Part shown: positions 25,301 to 36,259 of the stretch, in pieces
How positions within the stretch are numbered: the stretch's first letter is position 1
Layout of the letters: the number at the start of each line of letters is the position of its first letter
Source of the DNA: Prostheceraeus crozeri
Taxonomy: Eukaryota; Platyhelminthes; Polycladida; Euryleptidae
Direction of reading: 5' to 3'
Assembly (NCBI GenBank): GCA_907163375.1
Contig: CAJQUW010000896.1
Location: forward strand, 310,001-374,000
Length of the DNA: 64,000 nucleotides
Position numbers and translations under genes: made by a program
Notes under the pieces: generated by a model
What the model was told of the DNA's origin: nothing
Database searches by the model: none
What the model saw: only the letters and a program-made list of their open reading frames with translations

Positions 25301-26050
25301 CACCGACTTTTCGGAAAAACATGACCCACGACCCACTTCCAACTATGATTTCATGTAGCCAGTAGATACTTTCGTAGATCATAAATGAATTCTGATTTCT
25401 TGTCCTTGAATCACATATTATAATCCACTAACATATCATTATTGTTGATTTCTAATTATAACTTAGACTGGTTTATATTTTGCTGTTGCAGATAACAACT
25501 AACTTGCGAAGGCAATCTCATTGTTTATATATCGCACTTTACTGCAACTTCAACAAACCTGCGCATGTAGTTGTGCTATTTTAAGCACTAATAAAATGAT
25601 GCTGTTCTATAAAATGGAGTGCTGTCACTGCTTGCTACTGTCTTCAATGCATGAAAGCATATCTACACTATTTGAAATATGATTCGATTGGTTTATTTTA
25701 AAACGTTTATAGATTTGCACGTGTATGTCAAAACTTGCAGAAATTAATAATTTTGATTCTGTGCCTTCTCGTCAGAGGAAGATGATTGATAACTCCAGTG
25801 TCTCAATAGACTTTAGACTTCTATTTCCATTTTCGCACACACACACGTATGACTGCATGCATGAACCAACATACGCAAGTATATTTGTTGAAGGACAAAT
25901 TCAACCTTTGATATTATCATGCATGATGAGCTGATAAAAGTGCTTTTCTTTACAAATAGAAAACAGCAATAAGAAGTAGCAATTTCCACAATAGTGCTCA
26001 AAATAACTTGAATATGAAGCAGTAAAGAATGATTTGTTTCAAGTTGTGTC
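22330..26050. other. No gene recognised; AT microsatellite and short tandem repeats
   Basis: AT-rich DNA. TATAT/ATATT microsatellite at about 23310-23350. Four imperfect copies of ATCTAGCG at 23825-23866. Two copies of a GGTTGGAAGTGGGTC block face each other at about 25243 and 25331. A frame at 24841-25056 ends in a glutamine-rich stretch but has no other support. Confidence 0.55.
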
Positions 26051-26053
26051 TCA

Positions 26054-26180
26054 ATGTCCATTCACACCGGACGCGGCGAGTCGTCACGCGTCCAGAATTT
26101 TGTTCAGAACCTTAATAAACCTATGGGCCTGCTCACGCAGAGAAGCGGGACCGTGCCGCGTCCGGTGTAAATGAACCTTT
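26054..26180. mobile_element. GC-rich MITE, about 127 bp
   Basis: The termini are inverted: GTCCATTCACACCGGACGCG on the left and, in complement, GTTCATTTACACCGGACGCG on the right. The GC-rich ends stand out against AT-rich surroundings. No coding capacity. No clear target duplication is seen, so the superfamily is left open. Confidence 0.65.
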
Positions 26181-26189
26181 AGTTAACTG

Positions 26190-27420
26190 ATACAAATCAA
26201 CAAAAAATTGCTGGAACCACAAAGACAAATTGCTTTCTCTACACTGACCTACGAGCATAATGTAGAATTGAAAATTTCTTGGATATGTTCCTCCCGCCCA
26301 CTGCCATTACTTATACGAACATACTCGCATTTAATGTGCTAATTCAATGGAGTTTTTCGTCTGTTCTAACTTGCTCATCCTTGCATTGATAAAAGCAACA
26401 TAAAATCAAAATTTCACAGTATTTCCAAACTTTTTGCAACATTTTGGCTATGAATCCCAATATGATGGATGAGGCCTAGTTATGAAACAAAATAGCTAAG
26501 GATATTTGAAATGTCTCTTTATATACTAAAAACATGTAAGCATATATAAAAATGCATATAAAAGCATAACACACAATCTGTTAAATACATAAGCAGAAGT
26601 TTAATTTGTGAGTTGAATTCAACTCAAATACGAATATACAGGGTTAGTTATAAAAAGTGTTATCTCGTTTTAATGGAATTATTAGTAAAAAAGTCAATTT
26701 ATTTTATTTATTAGTGCATGTTCTATAACATATAAAGAAGAAATAGAATAGGAATTTGTTAACTTGAGAAAGAATTTACAATGACAATAGTTCGCATAGA
26801 GTAAACAACGTTTTTTCTGACTCACCCAGTACACCTATAGATTATAGAAGATTTTCAAATAAGAGACCGAGTTTATAAAATAACGCTGCAATGTTCTACA
26901 TGTAGTAGCAATTGCACGAGCATGCAATGTTTTGATCTTGCCCTAATGATGCGAAAATTTCATCATTGAATTGATATCTATAGTTAAATTTAACTTTATT
27001 TTTCACCATGTAGCCTACCGCACTTGAGTGTATGAGACCACCCCTCCTTGCAGTAGCCCGAAAGTATGACGCATTTAAATTCGATTCCCACAATAATTAT
27101 TACGTGAATCTGCCATTACAAGAACATTTAGTCAGTAGTATTAGTACAATATTCGAATTTCCATTCGATAGTACTTGATGTCGATGGTCTAATCGATTGT
27201 CATGATATTATTTATTGACTTTTATTATACATGTAGGACAAAAATATTTGAAATAATACACTCACAATGAATTTCGCTGAAAAATATCATACAAAATATA
27301 CATTCAGGCTTTCTGTATTTCAAAATATTTCATAAACTTGACCATCCAGTGGCCAAATCCAGAAATATATGGGGAATAGTAGAAAGGCGATAGAAATAAA
27401 AGTCGAGCAGATTGGTCAGG
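26190..27420. other. No gene recognised
   Basis: AT-rich spacer. A TTCGATTCC block near 27079 recalls a tRNA B box, but no cloverleaf can be drawn around it. Confidence 0.5.
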
Positions 27421-27550
27421 ATTTGGTGTGGAGTAGGGCTGCTGTTGACCTGTCATGTAATGAGCACGGGGGATTCGGTGAGGAGGAGGGGCCACTATTG
27501 ACCTGTCATGTAATGAGCACGGGTGATTTGGTGAGGAGGAGAGGCTACAA
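27421..27550. repeat. Tandem duplication, 53-bp period
   Basis: The block TTGACCTGTCATGTAATGAG at 27445 recurs at 27498, each followed by GGTGAGGAGGAG. A partial, more diverged third copy (GGATTTGGTGTGGAG) precedes them. On the minus strand the repeat lies in a 131-codon proline-rich frame (27304-27699) with no recognised domain. Confidence 0.75.
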
Positions 27551-28066
27551 CCGACTTGTGGTATCCTGAACACTTTGGAACAATATCTTCTTTTACTTGA
27601 AGTGACAATTATTTTCAAAAGCTGATAGAAACTAAAACTAAATTTCATTTTATTAACTTTCCAAATGTCAATAAACATTAGCTGTGATGTACTTGTCATA
27701 TTACCAACAGCATTTATTTGCCATGATCAGTACCATGTTGATACATTGACAAACATAGAATCCTGTTTACTTACAGTCCTAGTTTTGTGGAGGTAGATTT
27801 CTTGTTTCTCCATTGAAGTAATGGAAACGCGTAGGAGTTTTACTTTCATTATGGAAAATGATTTCGGAATGTCCCATGTAATTGATTAAGAACACAAGCC
27901 AGAGATCCTCTCATTTCGTATGTTCACTCTCTTTGATTCGAGATATCGACAATTTAGCATGCTGTCCATGTTTATCCTCTTCAATAGCGCATGATCATCG
28001 ATCATATTACTTCGCAATATGTTGATATTGTTTTGATTTATGCATTACATACTCAGTAAATCATTG

Positions 28067-28091
28067 TGTGCGCGTGTGTGAGAGAGAGCGA
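28067..28091. repeat. TG/GA microsatellite
   Basis: A short TGTGTGCGCGTGTGTG run followed by AGAGAGAG. Confidence 0.7.
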
Positions 28092-28179
28092 AAAATGCGA
28101 TTTACATTTTTTGCAGTATAACACCCATGCGACGCTCTGTGTGGCAATTTTTCCGCGGTCTACAAGTCAGCCAGTAGTT

Positions 28180-28640
28180 GTAGTTCATCTTTATTTATTC
28201 AATAGGACCCAATGATCTTTTTAGTTGGCATTCAAGCGATCAATGATACCTTTCCAGCCACCTATCATATTCCTTGCGACAATATTCCTGATTCTGTCTT
28301 GCAAGCGGATATCAATTACTCTTCTGGGGAGGTTCATTTCGAAAGCGCGAAGTTTGCGTCTACCGGCCGGTATTAAAATCCAACTCTACGATAACCCATA
28401 GATGACAGTGTGTATTACGATGGTGTTCAGAAGTCTATGCTTTATAGTTACAATGTGATATGTCGACTTTTCCATGGTTTTCTGAATCTCTCCATAGCTG
28501 TACATCCGGAACCCACTCTTTCTTTGGTGTTGCGGAAATGGAAGTCTCTATTCGATGTGAAAAGAGAGATGAGGTAGTCAAAAGCATCAACTGTTCTCTC
28601 ACCCAATGAGATTCGCAGAGTAAAATTCATCGACTTTGTT
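28180..28640 (-). pseudogene. LINE reverse-transcriptase tail fragment
   Basis: Minus-strand pieces in different frames read KHRLLNTIVIHTVIYGLS, RRKLRAFEMNLPRRV and DIRLQDRIRNIVARNM. They follow the post-palm pattern of LINE RTs (K.RIFN.CV..VLLYG.E.W...RKRL.AFEM.CLRRI..I...DR.RN). Upstream, FDYLISLFTSN corresponds to the F.YLGS block. Several stops and frame changes mark an old copy. EN and catalytic RT motifs are absent. Confidence 0.65.
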
Positions 28641-29467
28641 TACCATTGTTTGTAGTTAATTAGTCACTCACTTCGATAAGAATTGCTATGTTGTCTGCAT
28701 GCCTTAGTTTACTAATGTTGCAACGTACTCGAGAATCATTTACTGAAACATACTGATGACTGTCAATTCAATGCAAGTAACTTGCATAAGAAACCATGAT
28801 TGAAATTCAGTTTATAGGACTTTATGTTACTTTAGTTGCCCTAGCAATTACCAAACCGATAATGCAAAGCGATAAACTTCCCCGAATAGACAAAACATTG
28901 TGACCTTACCAATACTCTTGTGCACTCGCTCTACTGCTAGAAAAGAAATGCACTTACTACGAAAATTGCAACATGTCGAAAAATGCTTTCAATGCAAAGG
29001 TAGCTAAATGCATGTAATTTACAACAATAGGAAGTTCGTTTATCTAGAGCCAAAACATCCCGTGTAGTTCATTCAGGCTTGGTGCAGACCTGAGTAAGGC
29101 TCAGCGTGGAATTATCGCACGATAATTCAGTGATAGTTATCGTACTCTAGGATTCGTCGAGACCGAAGGTCGAGACGTAGCCTAGAGTGAAATAAGTATC
29201 TTATTACTTGACAGCGCGGCGGAGGCAAACTGCGTGGTTTCAGTACGTTGTTATACTTTGATGATTTAATCAAGCATTTAGAAAATTATTTGCAGATAGC
29301 GCTTCAATCTTTTCACCTTATCATTGCTGACTTTCAACAGGAAAAAGAATTATCCGATATAGCGCTGAGTTAGCATCTTCATAGCGTATTCCTTCATGAA
29401 ATGACGCTGTGTCAACTAGACTGAGTGTCACAGTAGAACTTTTTCGACAATTTTGGTAGATAATTAT

Positions 29468-29757
29468 ATTGTCTACTTATATTTCTAAATCTATGGTGCG
29501 ATAATATAGGAATAATGGCATCACCCTGCCGTCATTTTTCAATACTTATGACATAGAAGTTACTGCTAAGATCATAGACTTCTAAATTACAGAAGAATGT
29601 TCTGTTACAGGAAGTCTATGGATAGATGTAGATGTATATAAGTAGACAATGGAAATACCACATGAGATTCTCGGTAAGTAATGAGCAAATCGTCGTCCGC
29701 TAACGCGGCCTCTGATTTGTACATTACTTACCTTGAAATCTCATATGGTATTCCTAC
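29468..29757. repeat. Stack of hairpins, MITE-like
   Basis: Three inverted repeats lie in series. ATTGTCTACTTATAT (29468) pairs with its complement at about 29636-29650, enclosing CATAGACTTC...GAAGTCTATG (29573-29620). Then GAGATT.TC..GGTAAGTAATG (from about 29661) pairs with its complement ending near 29745, with GCTAACGCGG at the tip. The third arm pair spans about 29650-29757. There is no coding frame. Confidence 0.6.
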
Positions 29758-29759
29758 AT

Positions 29760-31400
29760 TGATAATAATTCCATTTCTATGGCTTGTCGAATATTTCATT
29801 AGAAATCTCAAGGTGAGCGCTATCTTAGCGTGATCATAGCGTTGTTCATCAAAATATTTGGCAAGTGTTCAGAATAACTCTATACATAACCATCGTAAAT
29901 ATCAATTGTTCTATTTCTATGTTCTGAAATAAACGTCTGGATAAAACGAATGCATTGCATAAAACCACAGTGCGATAAGAAATTTTAAGAGCCATATAGC
30001 GATATATTCATTGATAATATTTATTGCACGATGAGAGTTATTTATCGTCCGTCGAGCAATGAAATTTGTCAGAGTTCACTATTATGTAATCTACGTTTTA
30101 AAAAGTTAGTCGTTTCTTGTGAAATGTTTTGTTACACGAGCGTGTAACACTTTCATGCTTTTTAAGGCAACAGATTGAGTCATTGTTTGGTAGGCCACAA
30201 TTATGATATTTGAATGAAGGATCTAACACCCTGAGCTGTTACATCGAAATAAAAAGGCAGATTTTGCGAGGAAAATGTCGAAACAAAAATTGCGTGAAAT
30301 ATCCCGGTTTCACAAGCATCTATCAATCTCTGTCATACACATTCGCAGCAGTACAGCATGCTCCTTTATTGCTTGTCAGTTACGTTCGATGTACTGGCGT
30401 CGCATCTGGTCTCTTAACATGAGGTTTTCACTTCAATGTATCCCAAGGAAGACTAACGAAATTCTTAAAAAGTTGAAAAACATCACTTTTGAAAGAAGGT
30501 CCTACGGGCCTGCAGTTCCATATCCATAGTTAATGACAACTTGCAGAGTTAAATTTCTTCTTTACTGATTGCACTAAATCGTTGTAGAATCTTAGATGAA
30601 ATAATATGCATCATATTGTGTAAGAGTTGATGGAATCATATCGGACAAAGTCTAGAACTAATATATTGGCAGTCTTACGTAGTATACATTAAACCTGATT
30701 TTATTATTAAGTCAGAAATAAAACGTCATTCATGATATTTTCTGGCATGCTTCTGGCAGTGAAAACTGTCCTACTTCGAAGTCAGAAAACAGGACGAAGA
30801 ATATCGCTAACAACATCCTTTCATCTTTCTTTCCTTGATGTTGCTCACAAAACTGATGAACGAGTATTGAAGAAAATGAATATGTGTAAGTAATGTGTTA
30901 GATTTTTTCTTTTCTTACACACGCTAGAAATACATTTGATTTATTTCTTAGAATTTGTTGCAATGGCAGAATTGCGGTGATTCTTGAGTTTGGTTGTGGA
31001 TCTATTGTTCAAGATATTCATGCAGCTTAGGATATAAGCAATGAAAGCCGCTCATTTTCTTGCCTTTCACTTTTATTTTAATGGAAATTTTGAGTTATGA
31101 TAATCCTCACGTTAAACTAAATATGCTGTTGATTAACTTAATGTGTTTATTGCGTATCTCAGATTTACTCCGGGCATGACTGCAAGTTTGAATAAAGAGT
31201 CGTGTCGATATTGACGGATGTGAAGCAGACCTGCTGATGATTTCTGTTCTTGGATGCAATCATAGCCATTCAATTTTGTTCCTGTTTTTCTACTAATGAG
31301 GCAATTCTGTATTCAACGATTCTTGTAAAAAATTGGCATGCTTTCAAAGTTTAAGAAAAATCTTTCGATCAATTCACGAAAGGGCAAAACAATTGATAGA
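29760..31400. other. No gene recognised
   Basis: AT-rich; two overlapping plus-strand frames at 30210-30529 lack any recognised domain. Confidence 0.5.
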
Positions 31401-31415
31401 TGTACAATTAATTGG

Positions 31416-31489
31416 TGTGTGACAAATGCGGCCCGCGGCTCCGTTTCAGTGTGCGACCCACGGCTCCGTTTCAATGTGCGACCCACGAC
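31416..31489. repeat. GC-rich tandem repeat, 25-bp unit
   Basis: About three diverged copies of a unit containing TGCGACCCACGGCTCCGTTT, in sharp base-composition contrast to the flanks. Confidence 0.75.
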
Positions 31490-31609
31490 ATCTATGCAGT
31501 AGATTCTGATGTCTTGCTTCCGTCCGTCTCCACGTTGAACAGGGTCAGACAGTTGCTGCATGCCGATGACGCGCTACCACTCCTACTAATATTAGTAGAA
31601 TATTGTTGT

Positions 31610-31990
31610 ATTTGGTTTCCGAGCTCATAGCTCATCAGAGACGACTTGTTACCACATCTTCTTTGCTCTTTCTCTTGGTTTTCTGCCTTCGTCCTCAAGC
31701 TGGAGGGATCTCTTCGTCCAGCTTTCTTATCTTCTCATAATGTGGCTATACCACTGCAGCTGTTCTTCTTCTCAGAACATCGGAAATTTCATCGTCTTCC
31801 GTAGGTCTTCACTCCTGTGTCCATCGATCAGCCACGTATCACACGTTCTCTCTACCAATGCATTTCCTACTCCTTCCATCGTTATGATCTGATCACATTT
31901 CACGGCCCACGTCTTACTTCCGTACATCATCGTGCAACGGACACATGCAGAATACACTTTCCATTTTCAAGTCGGAGACTTTTGATGTTT
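31610..31990 (-). pseudogene. RTE-like LINE, RT tail fragment
   Basis: On the minus strand VYSACVRCTMMYGSKTWAVK matches the K.VY...VR..MLYG.ETW..K block. It is followed, after stops, by LQWYSHIMRR, ESWTKRSLQLEDEGRKPRER and the AKKMW motif (usual form LRW.GHV.RR..E.WVKR...LEVEG.RPRGR.KKTW). This is the C-terminal region of RTE-like LINE polyproteins. Several stops interrupt it; no EN or catalytic core is present. Confidence 0.75.
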
Positions 31991-31999
31991 AGAGCGGTA

Positions 32000-33870
32000 C
32001 CTGTTCCTAGTTCCTCCGCCATCCACAACCTACTATATTGCTCAGTATTATATAACTTCTCAATTGAATGTCTTCAAAGTTTATGCTAAACAATGAATTA
32101 TATGTAAAATTATCAACCAATTCGTAAATTCTCCGTTATCAGAACTGCAAACAGGATTTGTTTTATAATTTGATCTCAAACGTCTAAATAAAGATTCATC
32201 TTGTAATGATTGGGTTTGAACCTGATCCAGCAGCTCGCGGACTGATTGAAGATGCTGATCCCTGCTCTATGCTCAATGTCTGTTCACGGCTGGTAATTAT
32301 GTTGTCGAGAGAAGAGGTGTTGTGTTGAGCCTTGTTAGTCGTGTAGTGCTTGCGTTTTTACAATTAGAGCCCTCGTCATGCTTCATTTTAGATAATTTGA
32401 TAGCAACCTGTTTTCAGCTATCATCGACAACGAAAGCCTCATCCACTAGATTGACGATCACGATCTCTAAGGCCCTTCGGGATTTCAACAACTCAGACGA
32501 CCAATTAGGTTGACCGAAAACGAGGATCGGCCGCCTACTATACGGACTTTCTGCGCTTGTTGGCCGAGCGCACTGTCCAGTGACTGAACCTGAGCAAATC
32601 AACGACCTGTCCTTACCATCAAGGTCACCTCCGCTGTAAGCGAAAGTGCTTGTTCATTAATTTGGTTCGACATGAACAGGAGGCGGTGCTCCCTGAGACC
32701 TGAGCGGCTTGAAATAGACTTTTTTGGGCCGGTCACATGTCTACACATTTTAAACACTAATCACTGAGCTTACAGTCCAAATAGAATTATTTTTTTGCAA
32801 TTTCTCCAATCTGACGTAGTATCCTCGACTGAGCTTTTTGTTATGCATTGAATTATACGTTTTGAATGAATAACTCGCAGGATGAATTGTATAATAGACT
32901 TTCATGTTACTGTTGTGCTAGACGTAATCGAGTTGAATTTCGTGTTCGTGTCGGGTTTCGGCTGAAGCACTATGAACATGATGGCCTAACATTTTGTCTT
33001 GACTTTCACGCAGACTGTCTGTCGTTTTAAAAAGAGATTGTCTCCAACAGATTGTGCAATCTCCCCCTTCCCACCTAATTAGTGTTTTTGATTGATGCCT
33101 CATCTTCGTTAGGATAAATTATTGAGTGACAAGCATTGTAATATGATTCGTGTGCATAGTATGCTCTTCATTTTCTTGCATCATGTACATGTAAAGTGAC
33201 CGCAGTGACTGCCACAATATCTGATTGCAGTGCTGCTTGTGGATGTGCTTGATTTCCGTTAGTAATGGTCATAGATATCCGACACTTTATAACAATAAAA
33301 GACTAGAACCACAGAAATAGATTGTGTATCTGAAGTTGACCAGAATGGAAATTTACTCAAGGTCACAGCACGCCTGAGGGAACTAAGTTGGGGCATGAAT
33401 GACCAATGAAAGACTTAAATTTACACATGTGACAGATTCTAACCCAATGATGCAGCCGTAGACAAGTGTATCTAAGAGAAAACGCGTGCGATTTATGTGC
33501 CATCATTGTGTACAGCATGAAAATTAACTTGCATTCTTGAGATAACTATTCTTATCAATTTCTATGATTAGAGCGGCCATGGACACTGCAAACAATAGAA
33601 CGTTGTGGACCAGTGGTATCATGACAACGATGCCTACAGGATGGCGACTTTTAGTGCTGAATAATGGGAAGGTACCGGCAGCTTATAGTGTACTTTGTAA
33701 ATATTTACGATTATTAATGTTCCCCTTTACAGGTCAAAGCATTTTTAGAAAATAACTTACACCTTTTCCAGTTCATGTATCGAATCGCTAAATTCAATGT
33801 TGAGATTATTCAGATCAACAATAGTTCTTCAATTCAGGCATTCAATTGCTAATTTCATGCTGTCATGAAT
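32000..33870. other. No gene recognised
   Basis: No coding frame, RNA gene or repeat that I can support. Confidence 0.5.
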
Positions 33871-34032
33871 CTCATTTCAAGTATACAATTTCTCATTTCT
33901 ATTGTTTAATTGTTGACGACAGAGACAAGTGAAGTCGCATATCTCAATTCATGAATAATATTCGCAATTCATTGATAGATATCTCTATAAAAGCCAATTT
34001 AGCTCCGCATGTCGACTGATAATTTTGCTAAT

Positions 34033-35029
34033 ATGCCAAGAAATCGCATCTCCTTGGTTGACAAACAGAGAATTGCTGCCGCATATGAGCGCAATGAAGA
34101 CTATGTTGAGACGGCTAGACAGCTGGGCATCGCGTATGGTTGTTGATTGATTATTATTGATGGTTATGATTGTTCGCCGATACCGTGAGCATGGGACTGT
34201 TGATCGTCCTCGAGGTGGAGCTAGGAATGTTCGTTTGGACAATGAGATGGAGGACGCCATACTGTCCATCACTGAAGAGCATCCTGAGTTCACTTTGGCG
34301 CAAATAAATGCTGAGTTGCGACTTCGCCTCCCAGAAAAGGTGAACGTCTGCGACAATTCGGTTGCCAAAGCATTGGACGGACAGCTGATAACGTTGAAAC
34401 TATTACGTGATGCACCAGAGCAACGGAACTCAGCAATAGTGAAAGCTGACAGAACATCAATGGCAAACTGGCTGCTCCGAAACGCGCAGATGGAGAAAGT
34501 ATACATTGATGAAAGCGGCTTTCGTCTGTGGTTGAGAAGAACTATGGGGCGAGCTCCAAGAGGCCAACCTGCCTACCGAGTTGTTAATGCACGTCAGTCT
34601 CGCAACATGTCGATAATTTTCGCTGTCTCAAGCGACAGGGGACTTGTCCATGCCTACAAGGACGGAGCTTACAATTCGAAAGACTTCAAGCTGTTTCTGG
34701 AAGAATGCTCACAGATGCTGGCACAGATGCTGGCACAGGGTTCAGTGGTTTTCATCTTCGACAATGTGCCGTTTCACAACGTTGCCTCAGACGCTATCCT
34801 TCAGGCAGGTCACTCCTACCGCTTCCAGCCGGCATATTCGCCGTTTCTGAATATTTGTGAAGGTACATTCAGCATATGGAAAGCGGAGTTCAAGAAACTG
34901 ATAGCGGAGACGAGGCACTACCTGCTACAGCAGACTCAACAACGAATAGCCACTGACGCAGTTGGCAGAACAATCCATCAGTTCGGTTACGTACCTGAAA
35001 GTTCGTTCGACTTTATCAGCATATGTTGA
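34033..35029 (+). pseudogene. Tc1/IS630-like transposase, nearly intact catalytic ORF
   Basis: A first frame (34033-34146) encodes the N-terminal helix-turn-helix start (MPRNRISLVDKQRIAAAYER, then ETARQLGIA) and stops. The main frame, 34157-35029 (290 codons), holds the second HTH/linker (IVRRYREHGTVDRPRGG) and the catalytic domain. The first catalytic D is in VYIDESGFRLW (residue 118), followed by RRTMGRAPRGQ. The second D is in FIFDNVPFHN (202). The likely catalytic E is in SPFLNICEG (235), where PIE would be usual. D202 to E235 leaves 32 residues. One frame change separates the two parts. A 12-bp tandem duplication gives MLAQMLAQ. GC content is higher than in the flanks, which suggests a fairly recent arrival. 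Confidence 0.88.
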
Positions 35030-35349
35030 CTCTTCTTCCATCTTGCATAGCAGGTGATGACATCAACCATGAATAAATTAATAATGCACATCGTTTTTAT
35101 AAATACATGAACATTTGGATTATTTTTTGCTGTTTTGTGCGAGATAGAAATAAGGATGAAAGATAGATGGATGCAGGATTGTATATCAGCGAATAATGCA
35201 CCGCAACAACGGGGATACAGTCAATTTTCTTTCAGAAAGATCAAACATTTACATTTGATTTTTGTTTATTTATTATCGTTTTGATAATTCTATAATTGAA
35301 TTGAGGTAAACCTGCGAAGTAATCTTACATCTCAGTTCATTAACGAATA

Positions 35350-35386
35350 ATCTCAAATCAAACCAGTTTTATCTTTGATTTGAGAT
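35350..35386. repeat. 13-bp perfect hairpin
   Basis: ATCTCAAATCAAA at 35350-35362 pairs with its exact complement at 35374-35386 across an 11-nt loop. Possibly the inner end of the adjacent transposon. Confidence 0.6.
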
Positions 35387-36114
35387 AATTAACGATTGAA
35401 TGTCGCATTCTTATACTTGAAATGGAAAAGGTAAAATTAAGCGCCTTGCTGCCGGAATCTGCAACTGTTGCATGTACAGAATTAGACAGGTCGTCTCTTC
35501 TTGTTTGACTAGAAGGAAACATTGGAACATGTAACGTAAATGAAATGGCACAATTTGCTGACATAATACCATAGCAATCGAACAGCGAGCAGCCAGTTCA
35601 ACATTAAACACGCCAAATTGTGCAAAGTTTCAGTCAACCGGATCACACAGCAAAGAGACACAGACAATGTCAAGTTCTACAGAGAAGTTTGTGAACGTTT
35701 TTTCATGCGCCTACTAACTTTTTTTAAAATGATTGGAGGGCCCAACATTATCGAGAAAACTTTTGCGCAATGATCTGAATTCTTCGAATCTGAAGGAATT
35801 GTGGCGATCGGAGCATTTTGAAGGAATTCAGAGCAATCCGCAAGCGACGCACGACTATTTTTCCTATCTCTGCAAGGTATTAAAAATTTCTTTTTGCCTA
35901 CTTGTTAAGTTCCTGCATGTGCCATCTGTTTGAATCAGTTTGCACTTCTAGCAAAGTGATACGATTAAACAATCTAATTCTGTGGTTGCATGTTTCAGTA
36001 TTTCGATTATCCATAAGATCCATCAACTTTGACCTCGATCGGTGCCTAAATGACCGACAGAATTGACCATCAGCAAATCGGTTATGTCCATTCTACCATG
36101 TTGGCCATAAATAG

Positions 36115-36248
36115 TTCACACTGATAGGCCGAAGTCATTTCTGCTTGAGCGAGATGATCCCACGAGAAATGTATGATTTCTATGGCACCATTGCCAGAAG
36201 ATTGACAGCCGATGAAAATCCTTCTTCACGGTTAAGTCAACTCGATAT
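36115..36248 (+). other. Candidate exon, unidentified
   Basis: A frame opens after a TAG at 36112 and reads through SEMIPREMYDFYGTIARR then LTADENPSSRLSQLDM. A consensus donor GTAAGA begins at 36249, and ACTGATAG near 36127 could be an acceptor. The peptide looks protein-like, with FYG followed by a dibasic pair. Its exit phase (2) does not fit the first prohormone-4 exons downstream, so a direct join is excluded. Confidence 0.2.
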
Positions 36249-36259
36249 GTAAGACTTTG

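Larger units (their letters stand above)
33873..35424 (+). mobile_element. Tc1/IS630-like transposon (borders tentative)
   Basis: The transposase frames inside are clear. Proposed ends are the 13-bp perfect inverted block CATTTCAAGTATA at 33873-33885 and, in complement, 35412-35424, followed by weakly similar sequence (CATT...TTAATT) on both sides. No TA duplication is visible at these points, so the true borders may differ. Confidence 0.5.

Noticed and set aside
27000-27100. tRNA gene suggested by TTCGATTCC
   Set aside because: No A box at the right distance and no cloverleaf pairing.
30210-30529. Overlapping basic plus-strand frames
   Set aside because: No motif, and the frames overlap in the way random open frames do.
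36115-36248. This block as the first coding exon of the prohormone-4-like gene
   Set aside because: Its exit phase is 2, whereas both candidate next exons need phase 1; joining gives an early stop.
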